Source: Vulgatibacter incomptus_A (GTDB taxonomy: Bacteria > Myxococcota > Myxococcia > Myxococcales > Vulgatibacteraceae). From it: DNA of 64,000 nucleotides. The stretch lies in the NCBI GenBank assembly GCA_040391605.1, contig JBEBXK010000002.1, positions 62,001-126,000 on the forward strand. The letters are read 5' to 3'. A program made the translations under genes and the position numbers. The notes under the pieces were generated by a model. It saw only the letters and a program-made list of their open reading frames with translations. It had not been told where the DNA came from and made no database searches. Shown piece after piece: positions 16,944 to 26,414 of this stretch (positions are counted from its first letter, which is position 1; the number at the start of each line of letters is the position of its first letter).

Positions 16944-18572
16944 ATGCCCCGCTTGTCCCTCCTTCTGCTCACCGTGGCGGCAGTCGCCGCCGGGGGCGCG
17001 AACCTCTATCTAGGCGGGGCCGAAGCGCTTCTGGCCGCCGAGCATCAGCTCGACGATCGACTCGATCGAGCGGCCAAATCGCTGCGCACCGTCCTCGCCG
17101 AGGAGGCGCGGCGCGACGCCGCGGCGGAAGGCCCCGAGGCGGCTCCGGCAGCTGCCGCCGGAGGGGCGGCTGAAGCGAATACGGCGAAGGCCAGCCGGCG
17201 CGTCTTCGACGATCCCCAGGCCAAGCGCCTCGCGGCCCTGGTGGGCGCCGACGTCACCCTGGTCCGCGCCGGAAAGGCTGAGGCCTCCAGCCTCTCGCAG
17301 GGCCTCCGCGCCGAGATCGCCTCCGCCACCGGCAGCGCCGCGGCGGCCTCCTTCGGAGTGGGAGAGCTCCCCGCCACCGAGTTCGAGCTCTTCGGCCTGC
17401 CGCTGCCTCTCTTCGCGAGCAGCCGCGCCTCCCTCCGGGCCCACGGCGCGTCGGTGCCCGGCCTGGATCAGGTCGAGGCGGTCCTCTCCGTCTCCACCCT
17501 CGACGCCTTCGCCGCGGTCGCCGCCGATCAGAAGCGCAACCTCTTCCTCACCGCCGGCCTGGCGCTGCTGGGCCTCCTCCTCATCGTCACCACCAGGCGT
17601 GGCGGTGGCGCTGGCCTGCGCTCCATCACCGAGGTCGCCGAGCGCGCCGCAGATGGAGATCCCGCCGCCCACGCAGCGGAGTTCCACCCCGGCGATCTGG
17701 GGCGCCTCGCCAGGGCCCTCAACCGGCTGATCAGCCGAAGCAAGCAGGCGGCAGGCGCGAAGGCCTCTTCCGCTCAATTCACCCTGCCGCAGGCCGGCGA
17801 GCCGCCGGCAGACGTCGAGGATGCCTTCCCCTTCGGCTCGTCCCAGGCGCCCCCGTCCGGGGCGGCGCTCGGGGCAGCCGCCCCCTCCAACGCCACCCCC
17901 GGGCCCTCCGTCGACGCCGGCAGCCCCGGCCCGTCCTTTGATCCCGGCTTCGCCGGCAGCGCCCCTGGCATCTCGACCAGCGCCTTCGGAACCGCGGCCG
18001 GCTCGATCGGCGAAGCCTTCGAGCAGACCGCGCCGGGGACCCTGGAGGCGAAGCTCCCTCCGGACGAGGGTGCGTCCGCGTGGGAGAGCCCTGCGGCTGC
18101 CGCCGATCCGGGCAGGGGCGGCGCGAGTTGGGATCAGCCCACCCGCCTGAGCCAGGGCGACCAGGGCTTCGTTCCTCCTCCCCCGGCACCCCCGAGCCCC
18201 TCGATCTCCGGCGGTCCCGACGCCTATAGCCAGGCCATCGCCGAGGCGACCGGCGGCGAGTACAACCCCGAGGCCACCGTGGTGGCGGCGATCCCCGAGG
18301 CGTTGCTCCGCGCCACCAGCCGGTCGACGGTCGCCGCCGCGCCGGTGGTGGATCCCGAGGAGACCCACCTCCAGGAGGTCTTTCAGGAGTTTTTGCGGCT
18401 CCGGCAGGAATGCGGCGAGCCCATTGCGGGTCTCTCCTTCGAGAAATTTGCGGTCAAGCTGCGGGCAAATCGAAAGCAGCTCGTCGAGAAGTATCAATGC
18501 CGGACCGTCCGCTTCACCGCCTACATCAAGGACGGCAAGGCGGCGCTCAAGGCCTCGCCCATGCGGGATTGA
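16944..18572 (+). CDS. Membrane protein with HAMP-like region and MXAN_5187-like C-terminal domain
   Basis: 542 residues from the ATG at 16944; the frame opens earlier but lacks a membrane start there. A first membrane segment (LSLLLLTVAAVAAGGANLYL), a periplasmic domain of ~170 residues and a second membrane segment (FLTAGLALLGLLLIVTT) give a sensor-like topology. A HAMP-like stretch follows (SITEVAERAADGDPAAH to LARALNRLI). A Pro/Gly/Ala-rich linker of ~200 residues leads to a conserved C-terminal domain (HLQEVFQEFLRLRQECGE to VRFTAYIKDGKAALKAS). That tail resembles the domain named after Myxococcus MXAN_5187. Function unknown; no kinase domain is present. Confidence 0.68.
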   Translation: MPRLSLLLLTVAAVAAGGANLYLGGAEALLAAEHQLDDRLDRAAKSLRTVLAEEARRDAAAEGPEAAPAAAAGGAAEANTAKASRRVFDDPQAKRLAALVGADVTLVRAGKAEASSLSQGLRAEIASATGSAAAASFGVGELPATEFELFGLPLPLFASSRASLRAHGASVPGLDQVEAVLSVSTLDAFAAVAADQKRNLFLTAGLALLGLLLIVTTRRGGGAGLRSITEVAERAADGDPAAHAAEFHPGDLGRLARALNRLISRSKQAAGAKASSAQFTLPQAGEPPADVEDAFPFGSSQAPPSGAALGAAAPSNATPGPSVDAGSPGPSFDPGFAGSAPGISTSAFGTAAGSIGEAFEQTAPGTLEAKLPPDEGASAWESPAAAADPGRGGASWDQPTRLSQGDQGFVPPPPAPPSPSISGGPDAYSQAIAEATGGEYNPEATVVAAIPEALLRATSRSTVAAAPVVDPEETHLQEVFQEFLRLRQECGEPIAGLSFEKFAVKLRANRKQLVEKYQCRTVRFTAYIKDGKAALKASPMRD

Positions 18573-18574
18573 GC

Positions 18575-18662
18575 TCGGCGAGGAAATGAACGGACTCCGC
18601 AGACAGAGAGCGCCGCAGCGCGTGTGAAAAGATGGTGCCCACTACAGGGCGACTTTTCACGC
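18575..18662 (+). repeat. REP-like repeat, copy 2, with GTGAAAAG/CTTTTCAC stem-loop
   Basis: GTGAAAAG (18624-18631) and CTTTTCAC (18653-18660) form a perfect 8-bp stem; GCCC/GGGC extends pairing inside. The bases before it (AGACAGAGAGCGCCGCAGCG) match those before the stem at 34349. The repeat lies between two plus-strand genes and may also act as a terminator or mRNA stabiliser. The remainder of the gap to 18840 shows nothing further. Confidence 0.6.
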
Positions 18663-18839
18663 GACGCTGAGCGTGCCTGAGGCGAGAAGCCCTCCTCGAA
18701 CTGGAAGGAGCGGAAGCCTCGATCCCGGTCCTCGTCGGGGCGTCCTCGAGCTGCGCCCTTCCGTGCTGGCGTCTCGACGCGGCTCCAGGTAGGCTGGCAG
18801 CTCTCCGCGCACGCTGGGTGACCAGCCTGGAGCAAGACC

Positions 18840-21800
18840 ATGGACCGGAGCGAGCCGATCATCGCAGACGCTGGCCGCGAGCGCGAGCTGGAGGCCATCC
18901 TTCGCGTCCACGCGCTGGTGCGTGATGGTGTCGCGCGCCGGGTTCTGGTCGTCGGTCCCAAGGGGATCGGTAAGTCGTGGCTGCTGCAGGCCGCGGCGCG
19001 GCGCATGGCGGCCAAGGGGATCCCCGTCGCCTCCGCACGAGCTGGCAGGGGCGTCCCGGTGGCCCTGGGCCTCGTCCGCGAGCTGGTCTCCTCGCTGGTG
19101 GAGGTGGGACAGCGGCAGGGCATCGAGGCCGCCGATCTCTCGCGAATCACCGCGCGCCTGGGGCGCCTGCTGGCCTCACGGCACGCGCCCAGCCTCGTCC
19201 GGCCGGGCGAGCCCATCGCCGACTCCCACGGTAGCCGTGAAGCCGCGAGGCTCGAGCAGGTCGACGCCTTGGCGGAGCTGATCGCCAGGGTGGGACGAAG
19301 CGGCGCCGCGCTGATCGTGGACGAGCTGGACGCCGCCGATCGAGGCTCTCGCGAGCTGCTCGCCGCCGTGGTCGCAGCGCTGGCGGCCCCGGTGGGCTCG
19401 ACAGGGATCTTCATCCTGGCAGCGTCCCGGGACGACGCGATGATGGAGGATGAGTTTCTCTCCCGGAGCGCTCAGGTACTACCTCTCGATCCCGCTCCTG
19501 CCGGCGGGATCTCTCCAGCGGCCCGCAGAGTCTTCTCTCCAGGCGCGAGAACGGAAGGGGGCGTCCCGGCCCCGTTGGGCGCGCTCTCCTCCCGGGCCCT
19601 GATCGGGCGCATCGAGGCGCTCCCCGGCGAGACCCTCACCCTGGGCAGCCTCGACGCAGACGGCATCCTCTCCTTCCTCGAGTCCGCGGATCTCCCAGCC
19701 AGGCTGCTCCAGATCACAGACGGTGTCCCCGCCAAGATCGAGGAGATGCTCGTGCCCCGGCCGGCGGACTTCGCGATCCGCCGCCTCGGCCTCCTCGAGC
19801 CCGACGCGCGTCGCTGCCTCCTCGGGGCCGCGATCCTCGGCAGACCGGCTTCGGCTTCGCTCCTCCTCGAGCTGGGAGGACGGCGCGGGGGGATGCCGAT
19901 GATCCAGCGCCTCGTCGACGAGCGCTTCCTCCAGGCCGGCCTCTCGGCGGGGATGCCGGTCTACGAGCTGGCCCGGGAGGACGATCGCCCCAGATTGCTG
20001 GAGATGGTGGCCTCCGACGAGCGGATCGAGCTGCATCGGCTCGTGGCCGAGGAGCTCATCGCCATGGGCGGCGAGGCAGAGGAGATCGCCCGGCACTTCC
20101 TCGTGGCGGAGCCCCAGGGGCGCGGCCTGGACTACGCCGTCAGAGCCGCCGAGATCCTGCTGGATCGCTGCGCCTACGACGGCGCCGCCGAGCTCTACCG
20201 CGCCGCCCTCGCCACCGGCGTGCAGGAGGCTCGCCCCATTCACCTGCGCCTCGCCGAGATCCTGGAGACCGCCGGCGATCCCATCGGCGCCCTGCGGCAT
20301 ATCGGCCTCTCGCGCAAGCGCGCCACGGCAGACGAAGTACGGACCAGCCGGGCGCAGGCCGCCAGGATCTGCGTGCAGATCGGCAAGGTACGCCAGGCCC
20401 TCCGCCTCGCCGCTCGGGTGCTGGGCCCCACCGGGATCTTCGAGGCGGACGATCTCGCCGGTGCGATCTCTTTTGCCGCCGCGTGTGAGGCGCGCTTCCT
20501 GCGCGGTGAGCTCGAGGAGGTGGTGGCCTCCTGCAAGGCGGGGATCGAGAGGGCCGCCGGCTTCCCTGAGATCTGCGTCGATCTGCGGAACTCCCTCGGC
20601 AAGGCCTACATCAACCTGGGCGCTTACGACGCCTCCGCCGAGGCCTTCGCCGAGAACATCGCGGAGGCGGACGCCGCCGGGCTGCTGCGGGAGCAGATGC
20701 GCGCCCTGCTGAACAAGGGGGTGGTGGCGCATCGGCAGAACCGCATCGTCGAGGCTTTTGAGCGCTACCGCGAGGCGCGGGCCATCGGGGCGGATCCCTT
20801 CATCGACGCGCTGGCGGTGGGCAACATCGGCGCCCTCTCCCATGAGGTGGGGGACTTCGAGGTCGCCCTCGATGATTATTCCAGCGCCATCGCCTCCTTC
20901 GTCCGGGCGCGGCGTCCCAAGGAAACCAGCCATCACTCGCTGAACCTGGCGCGGCTGAAGCTCTTCCTCGGCGATCTGGAGGGGGCGCTCTCCACCGCGG
21001 ACTTCGCCAGGAGCGAGGCCGCCAAGATCGGCGATCCCTACCTGATGGGGCAGGCCGATCTGATCACCAGCGACATCATGCTCGCCAGGGGCGAGCCGTC
21101 CCGCGCCGAGGCGATCCTGAGCCTGGCCTGGGATGCCTTCGGCGCCATCGGCCACCAGCGCTATCAGACCGCCACGGGGCTCTCGTTGGTGCGGGCCTAT
21201 CTCGCGTTGGGGAATCCCGCCGCCGCGCGGGAGCAGCTGGGCCGCGCGCTGGCGCTGGACGATCCCGGCAAGGACGCGTTGGGGATCGAGTTGGAGCTCC
21301 TGGAGGCCGAGCTCTCTCTGGCCGAGGGTCGGCTCCCGGAGGCGGCTCGCCAGCTCGAGCTCGCCAAGGGGAGGCTCTTCGCCAGGGCCGACGGCGTCGA
21401 CGGATTGGATGGCGTCGGCGGCGAGGCGGATCTCGAGGCCCCCTGGAAGACCTACGCGCTCCTGGCCTCGTTGCATGCCGCCGAGGGCGATCTTCGCGGG
21501 GCCTCCGCCGATCGGCTGCGGGCCGTTCGATTCCTGGAGGAGCTCGCGAAGCGGGTCCCGGAGCCACAGCGCCAGGGCTTCCTCGACCTCGGCTCACGGA
21601 GGCGCCTCCTCCTGGAGTTGGATGAGGGGGAGCTGACCTCGGAGCAGGTCGAGGCCATGCGCCGCCTGGATCGCGGCGCCGAACCCGCCGAGACGATCAT
21701 CGGACGTTCGCCGGCGCTGCGGCGCCTCCTCCAATCCGTCGGAAAGGTCGGGCGCTCGATGGTCCCCGTGCTCCTGCGGGGAGAGACCGGCACGGGCAAG

Positions 21801-22745
21801 GAGCTGGTCGCCGACGCGATCCACCTCGCCAGCCCTCGCCGCGACCAGCCGATGATCAAGGTGAACTGCGCCGCGATGAACGAGGAGCTGCTCCTCTCGG
21901 AGCTCTTCGGCCATGAGAAGGGGGCCTTCACCGGCGCCGTCACCGAGCGGAAAGGACGCTTCGAGCTCGCCGACGGCGGGACCATCTTCCTGGACGAGGT
22001 GGGCGACCTCTCCCCCAGGGCCCAGGTCGCCCTGCTGCGGGTGCTTCAGGAGAAGGCTTTCGAGAGGGTGGGCGGCAGCCAGACCCTGCGCACCGACGCC
22101 CGGGTGATCGCCGCCACCAACCGCGACCTCGAGGCGCTGATCGCCGAGGGCCGATTCCGCGAAGATCTCTACTACCGCCTGGACGGCGTCCGCCTCGACC
22201 TCCCGCCGCTGCGAGGGCGCCTCGAGGACATCCCGGCCCTGGCCGCCCACTTCCTCCAGAGGAACGCGACGGAGCGTGGCCAGCCCACCAAGCGCCTCTC
22301 CTCCACCGCGGTCACCTTGCTCAAGGGCTGGTCCTGGCCCGGCAACGTCCGCGAGCTCGAGAACGTGGTCGCCGCCGTGTCCATCTTCGCGGAAGGCGAT
22401 GTCATCGACCTCGACGCCTTTGAGCAGCAGGGGCGCTTCCTCGACCTCCTCGAGTCCGCCCGCGCCAACCGATCCCTCGAAGGCTTCGACGAGGCCGCTC
22501 GGGCTGCGCCGCTCGAGTCCCTCGATCCGGCCGGCCTCGACTTCTACGAGCTGGCCCGCAGCCGTGGCCTCGGCATCCGCGAGCTCCGGGACGAGATTGA
22601 GTCCCAGATGATCGCCCGCGCCCTCCAGGAGTCCCGCGGCAACATCTCCGAGGCCGCCCGCCTCCTCCAGATGAAGCGCTCCCGCCTCTCCCAGATCGTC
22701 AACGCCGATCCCAAGCTCCTCGAGGTAGCCAAGCTCGCCTCCTGA
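18840..22745 (+). CDS. Sigma-54-dependent activator with N-terminal NTPase and TPR region
   Basis: 1301 residues. Residues 1-~330 are an AAA/STAND-type NTPase with Walker A GPKGIGKS at 39-46 and a LIVDELDAAD Walker B. A long helical TPR-like region follows to ~950. A complete sigma-54 interaction domain comes next: GETGTGKE at about 981-988, the GAFTGA loop at 1028-1033 that contacts sigma-54, GGTIFLDEVG and an arginine-finger region. A Fis-type helix-turn-helix (ISEAARLLQMKRSRLSQIV) ends the protein. The design resembles a MalT-like signal integration module fused to an NtrC-type activator. It has no receiver domain, so the signal is probably a ligand or protein. Target genes are not evident. 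Confidence 0.9.
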   Translation: MDRSEPIIADAGRERELEAILRVHALVRDGVARRVLVVGPKGIGKSWLLQAAARRMAAKGIPVASARAGRGVPVALGLVRELVSSLVEVGQRQGIEAADLSRITARLGRLLASRHAPSLVRPGEPIADSHGSREAARLEQVDALAELIARVGRSGAALIVDELDAADRGSRELLAAVVAALAAPVGSTGIFILAASRDDAMMEDEFLSRSAQVLPLDPAPAGGISPAARRVFSPGARTEGGVPAPLGALSSRALIGRIEALPGETLTLGSLDADGILSFLESADLPARLLQITDGVPAKIEEMLVPRPADFAIRRLGLLEPDARRCLLGAAILGRPASASLLLELGGRRGGMPMIQRLVDERFLQAGLSAGMPVYELAREDDRPRLLEMVASDERIELHRLVAEELIAMGGEAEEIARHFLVAEPQGRGLDYAVRAAEILLDRCAYDGAAELYRAALATGVQEARPIHLRLAEILETAGDPIGALRHIGLSRKRATADEVRTSRAQAARICVQIGKVRQALRLAARVLGPTGIFEADDLAGAISFAAACEARFLRGELEEVVASCKAGIERAAGFPEICVDLRNSLGKAYINLGAYDASAEAFAENIAEADAAGLLREQMRALLNKGVVAHRQNRIVEAFERYREARAIGADPFIDALAVGNIGALSHEVGDFEVALDDYSSAIASFVRARRPKETSHHSLNLARLKLFLGDLEGALSTADFARSEAAKIGDPYLMGQADLITSDIMLARGEPSRAEAILSLAWDAFGAIGHQRYQTATGLSLVRAYLALGNPAAAREQLGRALALDDPGKDALGIELELLEAELSLAEGRLPEAARQLELAKGRLFARADGVDGLDGVGGEADLEAPWKTYALLASLHAAEGDLRGASADRLRAVRFLEELAKRVPEPQRQGFLDLGSRRRLLLELDEGELTSEQVEAMRRLDRGAEPAETIIGRSPALRRLLQSVGKVGRSMVPVLLRGETGTGKELVADAIHLASPRRDQPMIKVNCAAMNEELLLSELFGHEKGAFTGAVTERKGRFELADGGTIFLDEVGDLSPRAQVALLRVLQEKAFERVGGSQTLRTDARVIAATNRDLEALIAEGRFREDLYYRLDGVRLDLPPLRGRLEDIPALAAHFLQRNATERGQPTKRLSSTAVTLLKGWSWPGNVRELENVVAAVSIFAEGDVIDLDAFEQQGRFLDLLESARANRSLEGFDEAARAAPLESLDPAGLDFYELARSRGLGIRELRDEIESQMIARALQESRGNISEAARLLQMKRSRLSQIVNADPKLLEVAKLAS

Positions 22746-22885
22746 TCGGGGGGCCCAGCGGAGATGCTCCTCGGACCTACCAGTAAAAAGCTCCCCTCCG
22801 AGCGCCGGGGGGGCGATCATTCGCCCTGGCGATGCGCCGAGGGGCTCCGTAGGCCCTTGGTCAGCCCACCGAGTCAGTGAGAGGA

Positions 22886-25800
22886 TCATTCACGCAGGGA
22901 GCGGCGGAACGCGTCGATCCGGCGGGCGGCCTCTTCGAGCTTGGCCAAGGGGAGGGAGAAGACCGCCCGGATGCGATGGGGGTCGGAGCACCAGGCGCCG
23001 GAGTTCACGACGACGTGGGTGTGCTCGTAGAGGGTGGTGGGGAGGTTGTCCTCGTCGAGGGTGATGCCGTCGATGGTCCGACCGAGCCAGGGGCGGATGT
23101 CCGGGGCGAGGAAGAGGCCGCCGGCGTGGCAGGGAGGAGCGGCGTCGTCCCAGGGGAGGGCGGCGGTGAGGAGCGCCCGCTTGGCGACGAGCTCATGGCG
23201 CATGCGATCGAGGTGGGCGCATAGCGCCTCCAGGCGATCGGGATGGAGAGGTTTGCCGGAGGCGGCCCTGGCGAAGGCGCCGTAGAGGTGGGAGGCGGCG
23301 CGGGCGGAGGCGAGCTGCAGGCGGCCGAGCTGGTGGCGGCCCACCAGCGCGACGAAGTCCTGGTCACGGCTGGCGAGCCAGCCCACGCGCAAGCCACCGG
23401 CAGCGAACTCCTTGGAGAGGCCGCCGAAGATCACGATGCGCTGTCCGGCGCCGGGAACCAGCCGCTCGAGGGTGGCGGTGCTGGACGCCTTGGTGGTTGT
23501 GGGATCGTCGAGATCGACGAGGCCGAAGATCTCGTCTGCGAGGATGAGGACGCCGTGGCGGACGGCACCCTCGGCCAGCCGGCGAAGATCGCCAGGGGGA
23601 AGGTAGCAGCCGGTGGGATTGCAGGGCTGGGAGATAAAGACGGCGTCAGGTGCGGAGCCGGCGTCGCCTTCGTTGGTGGCGGGCGCGGACCTGGCGTCGC
23701 CTGGGGCGGAGAGGGCCTCGAGGCGGTCGAGGAGGGAGGCGAGGCGGCCGGCCTCCACCTCGCAGCCGGCGGCGAGGAGGGTGGGGATGAGGATGCCGTA
23801 ACAAGGGGTCGCGACGTAGATCCGCGGGGGTCTGCCGAGGCGTTGGTGCAGGGCGGTGGCGGCGTCGTGGATCAGGGGCCAGACGCCCTGGGCCAGGGCG
23901 ATCTCCCGAGGCGCGAAGGAGGCGCCGCGACTCTCCTGGAGGAAGGCGCCCACCGCCTCCTCCAGGCCGTGGGCCGGCGGAGAGTCGGGGGGCGCAGCAC
24001 ACGCGGCGATCAGCCCTTCGATCAGGGGCTGGGGAATGGGATATTCGTTCTCGCCGTAGTCGAGGCGGATGAGCTCGGGATCATCCGGACGAAAGATCGG
24101 GGGGGCGAAGGCGGGCTGGTTGGCCACCTCGGCGATCCGCCGGGAGCGGGGGAGGACGCCGTCGGTCGTGGGGCGGGATGGCGGGGGCTCGGGAGGGCCG
24201 AAGGAGATCCGGAAGCTGAGGAGGTCTGCGAAGATCCTCTCGTAGAACCACTGCAGGGGTGTCGAGATCCGGGAGTATGTCACCTCGGCGGCGATCTCCA
24301 GATCGGCCTGGAGCCGCGAGGGGACAGGCAGCAGCAGGGTGAGCTCGAAGTCGGGCTGCACGGCGTTCTTCACCAGGCCGTAGAGGACCACCAGATTGGA
24401 GCGATGGGGCTCTCTGGCGAGGAACTCGAAGAGGGTGCGGGGCTCGACCCTGCTGGTGATCGTGAAGAAGGCGCTCTCGTCGATGACCACCAGGATGCCG
24501 CGGGCGGCCGCCTCGTCGACGATCTCGCGGAGGGCGGCGAGGTTGCTGCGCTCCTCCGGCTCCACCGCCAGGAGGATCAGCTTGACGTCGAAGGCGCCGA
24601 TGAGTCGCCTTACTTCACGCAGCGTGTTGTTGGTGACGATGGCGCTGGCGCCGGCCTTCTCGATGGCGCCAGCGTAGGCGGCGTGGACATTGCGGGTGAC
24701 GAGGACGCCGTCGCCGGGATCGCAGCTCGTCAGCAGCAGCGAGTAGATGGTCTGCTGCCGCTCCGGCCCGACGAAGATCTCATCTTCGCCCAGGCGCAGT
24801 TCGAAGTAGCGCTCGAGGTAGCTCGCGATGAGTCGGCGGAAGGTGGGATCGCCGGCCTCGTGGGCGTAGGGGATGCAGGGCTCGGCGGCGAGGCGATCGG
24901 CGAGGGCGGAGACGAAGTCGAGCTGCTCGTGGGACGCATGGCCCAGGTCGATCTCGCTGAGGAGTGCCTCGCTGCCCAGGGCGCGGAGGCTCCGCCGGAG
25001 GGCCAGGGTCTCCCGGGGGAAGCGCAGCTCGGCGCGCCAGACCGCGACCTCATGCCAGATGGGATTCCCATGGGCCAGCCAGCCCAGGGCGGTGGCGGCG
25101 CGGATGGGCTCGGGGCTGTGCTGCTGCAGGTAGAACTCAAACTCGCGCTGGGTGCGCTCCTCGAGGGCGACCAGGGGGCCGATGTCCGTGTCGGAGGCCT
25201 GCTGCACCCGCCGGGCGACCAGCACCTCGGTGGAGAAGCCGCGGCGGGAGAACATCCTCTCGATGATGGGGCGGCCTGGCCGTCCGGCGAGGTTGAGTAC
25301 GAGCTGCCCGCCGCTCCGCAGCCGCTCGGGGCATTCGTCGAGGAGCCTCGCGATCAGGCCGAGGCCGAAGTGATCCTCGTAGACGTTCTGGATGGCGGTG
25401 TAGTTGGAGAGGTCGTAGAGGGCGCGGGCCTCGGCGTCGTCGTCCTCGATGGCCAGGTCGTCGTCTTCGGCAGGTTCGGTGCGGAGCACCTGGGGGATGC
25501 AGCCGACCACGAAGTCCCACCGCTCCTCGGTGGGGCGATCGCGGAGGAGATCGCCGCTGCTGAAGGCAAGGCGCGCGGCCTCGTCGGGGGCCAGGTTCAG
25601 CCAGGCGTTGCAGGTGGCGACGGCGGGCGATTGGGGGTTCAGATCGACGCCGTGGATCGAGCGCAGCCCCGTGAACTTCGCGAGGGCGATCGGGATCCAG
25701 CCGGAACCTGTGCCGACCTCCACCAACGAGCGACCGTCGATCTGCTCCGACGGCAGCTCCAGCAGACCCTCCAGGAAGGTATAGGCCCACGCCTCCGGAG

Positions 25801-26029
25801 CGAAGATCGACGGGAGGATCAGCAGCTCGAGGTGTGCTCGCTGGCTGCCCACGGCGGCGTCGATCTCCACCAGCCGCAGCGGCGATCCCTCCGGCTTGCC
25901 ACGGGCGAGCTCGGCGAGCTCCCGCAGATCTACGAGAGCGGCCTCGCGATCCGTCCCTCCCGACAAGGACGCAGCCAGGCGCCCGAGTCTCTCCATTGCT
26001 TCTCTCGCATTTGCTGGGTAGCGGTTCAT
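22886..26029 (-). CDS. Methionine S-methyltransferase-like protein (methyltransferase + two aminotransferase-like domains)
   Basis: 1047 residues, close to plant methionine S-methyltransferase (about 1070-1090). Domain 1 (1-~330) is a SAM methyltransferase with EVGTGSG at 104-110 and, in place of NPPY, the VGCIPQVL segment. LSNYTAIQ, EDHFGLGLIAR, AGRPG, FSRRGF and VQQASDTDI are, as I recall the family, shared with plant MMT. Domain 2 (~340-640) is an aminotransferase-like fold with a YGLVKNAV segment. Domain 3 (~650-1047) is a type I aminotransferase-like domain with GGLSKEFAAGGLRVGW, keeping the PLP-type Lys873. In plants the enzyme makes S-methylmethionine from methionine and SAM. The bacterial activity is inferred, and no S-methylmethionine:homocysteine methyltransferase is in the window. 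Confidence 0.8.
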   Translation of the reverse strand: MNRYPANAREAMERLGRLAASLSGGTDREAALVDLRELAELARGKPEGSPLRLVEIDAAVGSQRAHLELLILPSIFAPEAWAYTFLEGLLELPSEQIDGRSLVEVGTGSGWIPIALAKFTGLRSIHGVDLNPQSPAVATCNAWLNLAPDEAARLAFSSGDLLRDRPTEERWDFVVGCIPQVLRTEPAEDDDLAIEDDDAEARALYDLSNYTAIQNVYEDHFGLGLIARLLDECPERLRSGGQLVLNLAGRPGRPIIERMFSRRGFSTEVLVARRVQQASDTDIGPLVALEERTQREFEFYLQQHSPEPIRAATALGWLAHGNPIWHEVAVWRAELRFPRETLALRRSLRALGSEALLSEIDLGHASHEQLDFVSALADRLAAEPCIPYAHEAGDPTFRRLIASYLERYFELRLGEDEIFVGPERQQTIYSLLLTSCDPGDGVLVTRNVHAAYAGAIEKAGASAIVTNNTLREVRRLIGAFDVKLILLAVEPEERSNLAALREIVDEAAARGILVVIDESAFFTITSRVEPRTLFEFLAREPHRSNLVVLYGLVKNAVQPDFELTLLLPVPSRLQADLEIAAEVTYSRISTPLQWFYERIFADLLSFRISFGPPEPPPSRPTTDGVLPRSRRIAEVANQPAFAPPIFRPDDPELIRLDYGENEYPIPQPLIEGLIAACAAPPDSPPAHGLEEAVGAFLQESRGASFAPREIALAQGVWPLIHDAATALHQRLGRPPRIYVATPCYGILIPTLLAAGCEVEAGRLASLLDRLEALSAPGDARSAPATNEGDAGSAPDAVFISQPCNPTGCYLPPGDLRRLAEGAVRHGVLILADEIFGLVDLDDPTTTKASSTATLERLVPGAGQRIVIFGGLSKEFAAGGLRVGWLASRDQDFVALVGRHQLGRLQLASARAASHLYGAFARAASGKPLHPDRLEALCAHLDRMRHELVAKRALLTAALPWDDAAPPCHAGGLFLAPDIRPWLGRTIDGITLDEDNLPTTLYEHTHVVVNSGAWCSDPHRIRAVFSLPLAKLEEAARRIDAFRRSLRE

Positions 26030-26063
26030 GGACCGCAGATGGTTGCCGCGCCGGAGTCCGGAG

Positions 26064-26324
26064 TCAACGCGTTCTGCCGAAGACCCAGCGGCCGATGGCG
26101 AGGAGGACGATGGAGCCGATCACCGCGCCGGCGAAGCCGCTGGGCTCAAAGTGCCTCGTCGACCCGTGGAAGATCGCGGCCCCCAGCCAGCCGCCGACGA
26201 AGGCCCCGGCGACGCCGAGGGCGGTGGTGGAGATGCAGCCCATTCGCTGGGCGCCGGGCATCAGCGCGCGGCCGACCAGGCCGGCGAAGAAACCGAAGAT
26301 AATCCAGCTGATCAGGCCCCACAT
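26064..26324 (-). CDS. GlsB/YeaQ/YmgE-type small stress membrane protein
   Basis: 86 residues behind an AAGGAGCAGT ribosome site. Three hydrophobic segments with the Gly-rich pattern of the transglycosylase-associated family: WIIFGFFAGLVGRALMPG, ALGVAGAFVGGWLGA and FAGAVIGSIVLLAIGRW. Members are induced by acid or general stress; the molecular role is unknown. It sits alone between the methionine S-methyltransferase-like gene and the HTTM gene, all on the minus strand. Confidence 0.88.
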   Translation of the reverse strand: MWGLISWIIFGFFAGLVGRALMPGAQRMGCISTTALGVAGAFVGGWLGAAIFHGSTRHFEPSGFAGAVIGSIVLLAIGRWVFGRTR

Positions 26325-26414
26325 ACTGCTCCTTCGTCCGCTCGCTCACGGAGGCGGCCCGGGCACCAGAACTCGCGGCGCTCGGATGCCCATCTCCCCG
26401 ACGCTCTCGTCAGC

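Noticed and set aside
19479..21476. Minus-strand open frame (665 codons) opposite the sigma-54 activator
   Set aside because: The plus-strand protein has NTPase and TPR features here; the minus frame is a GC-rich shadow.
23243..26302. Plus-strand open frame (1019 codons) opposite the MMT-like gene
   Set aside because: Composition is that of an antisense shadow and the minus-strand frame has clear domain motifs.
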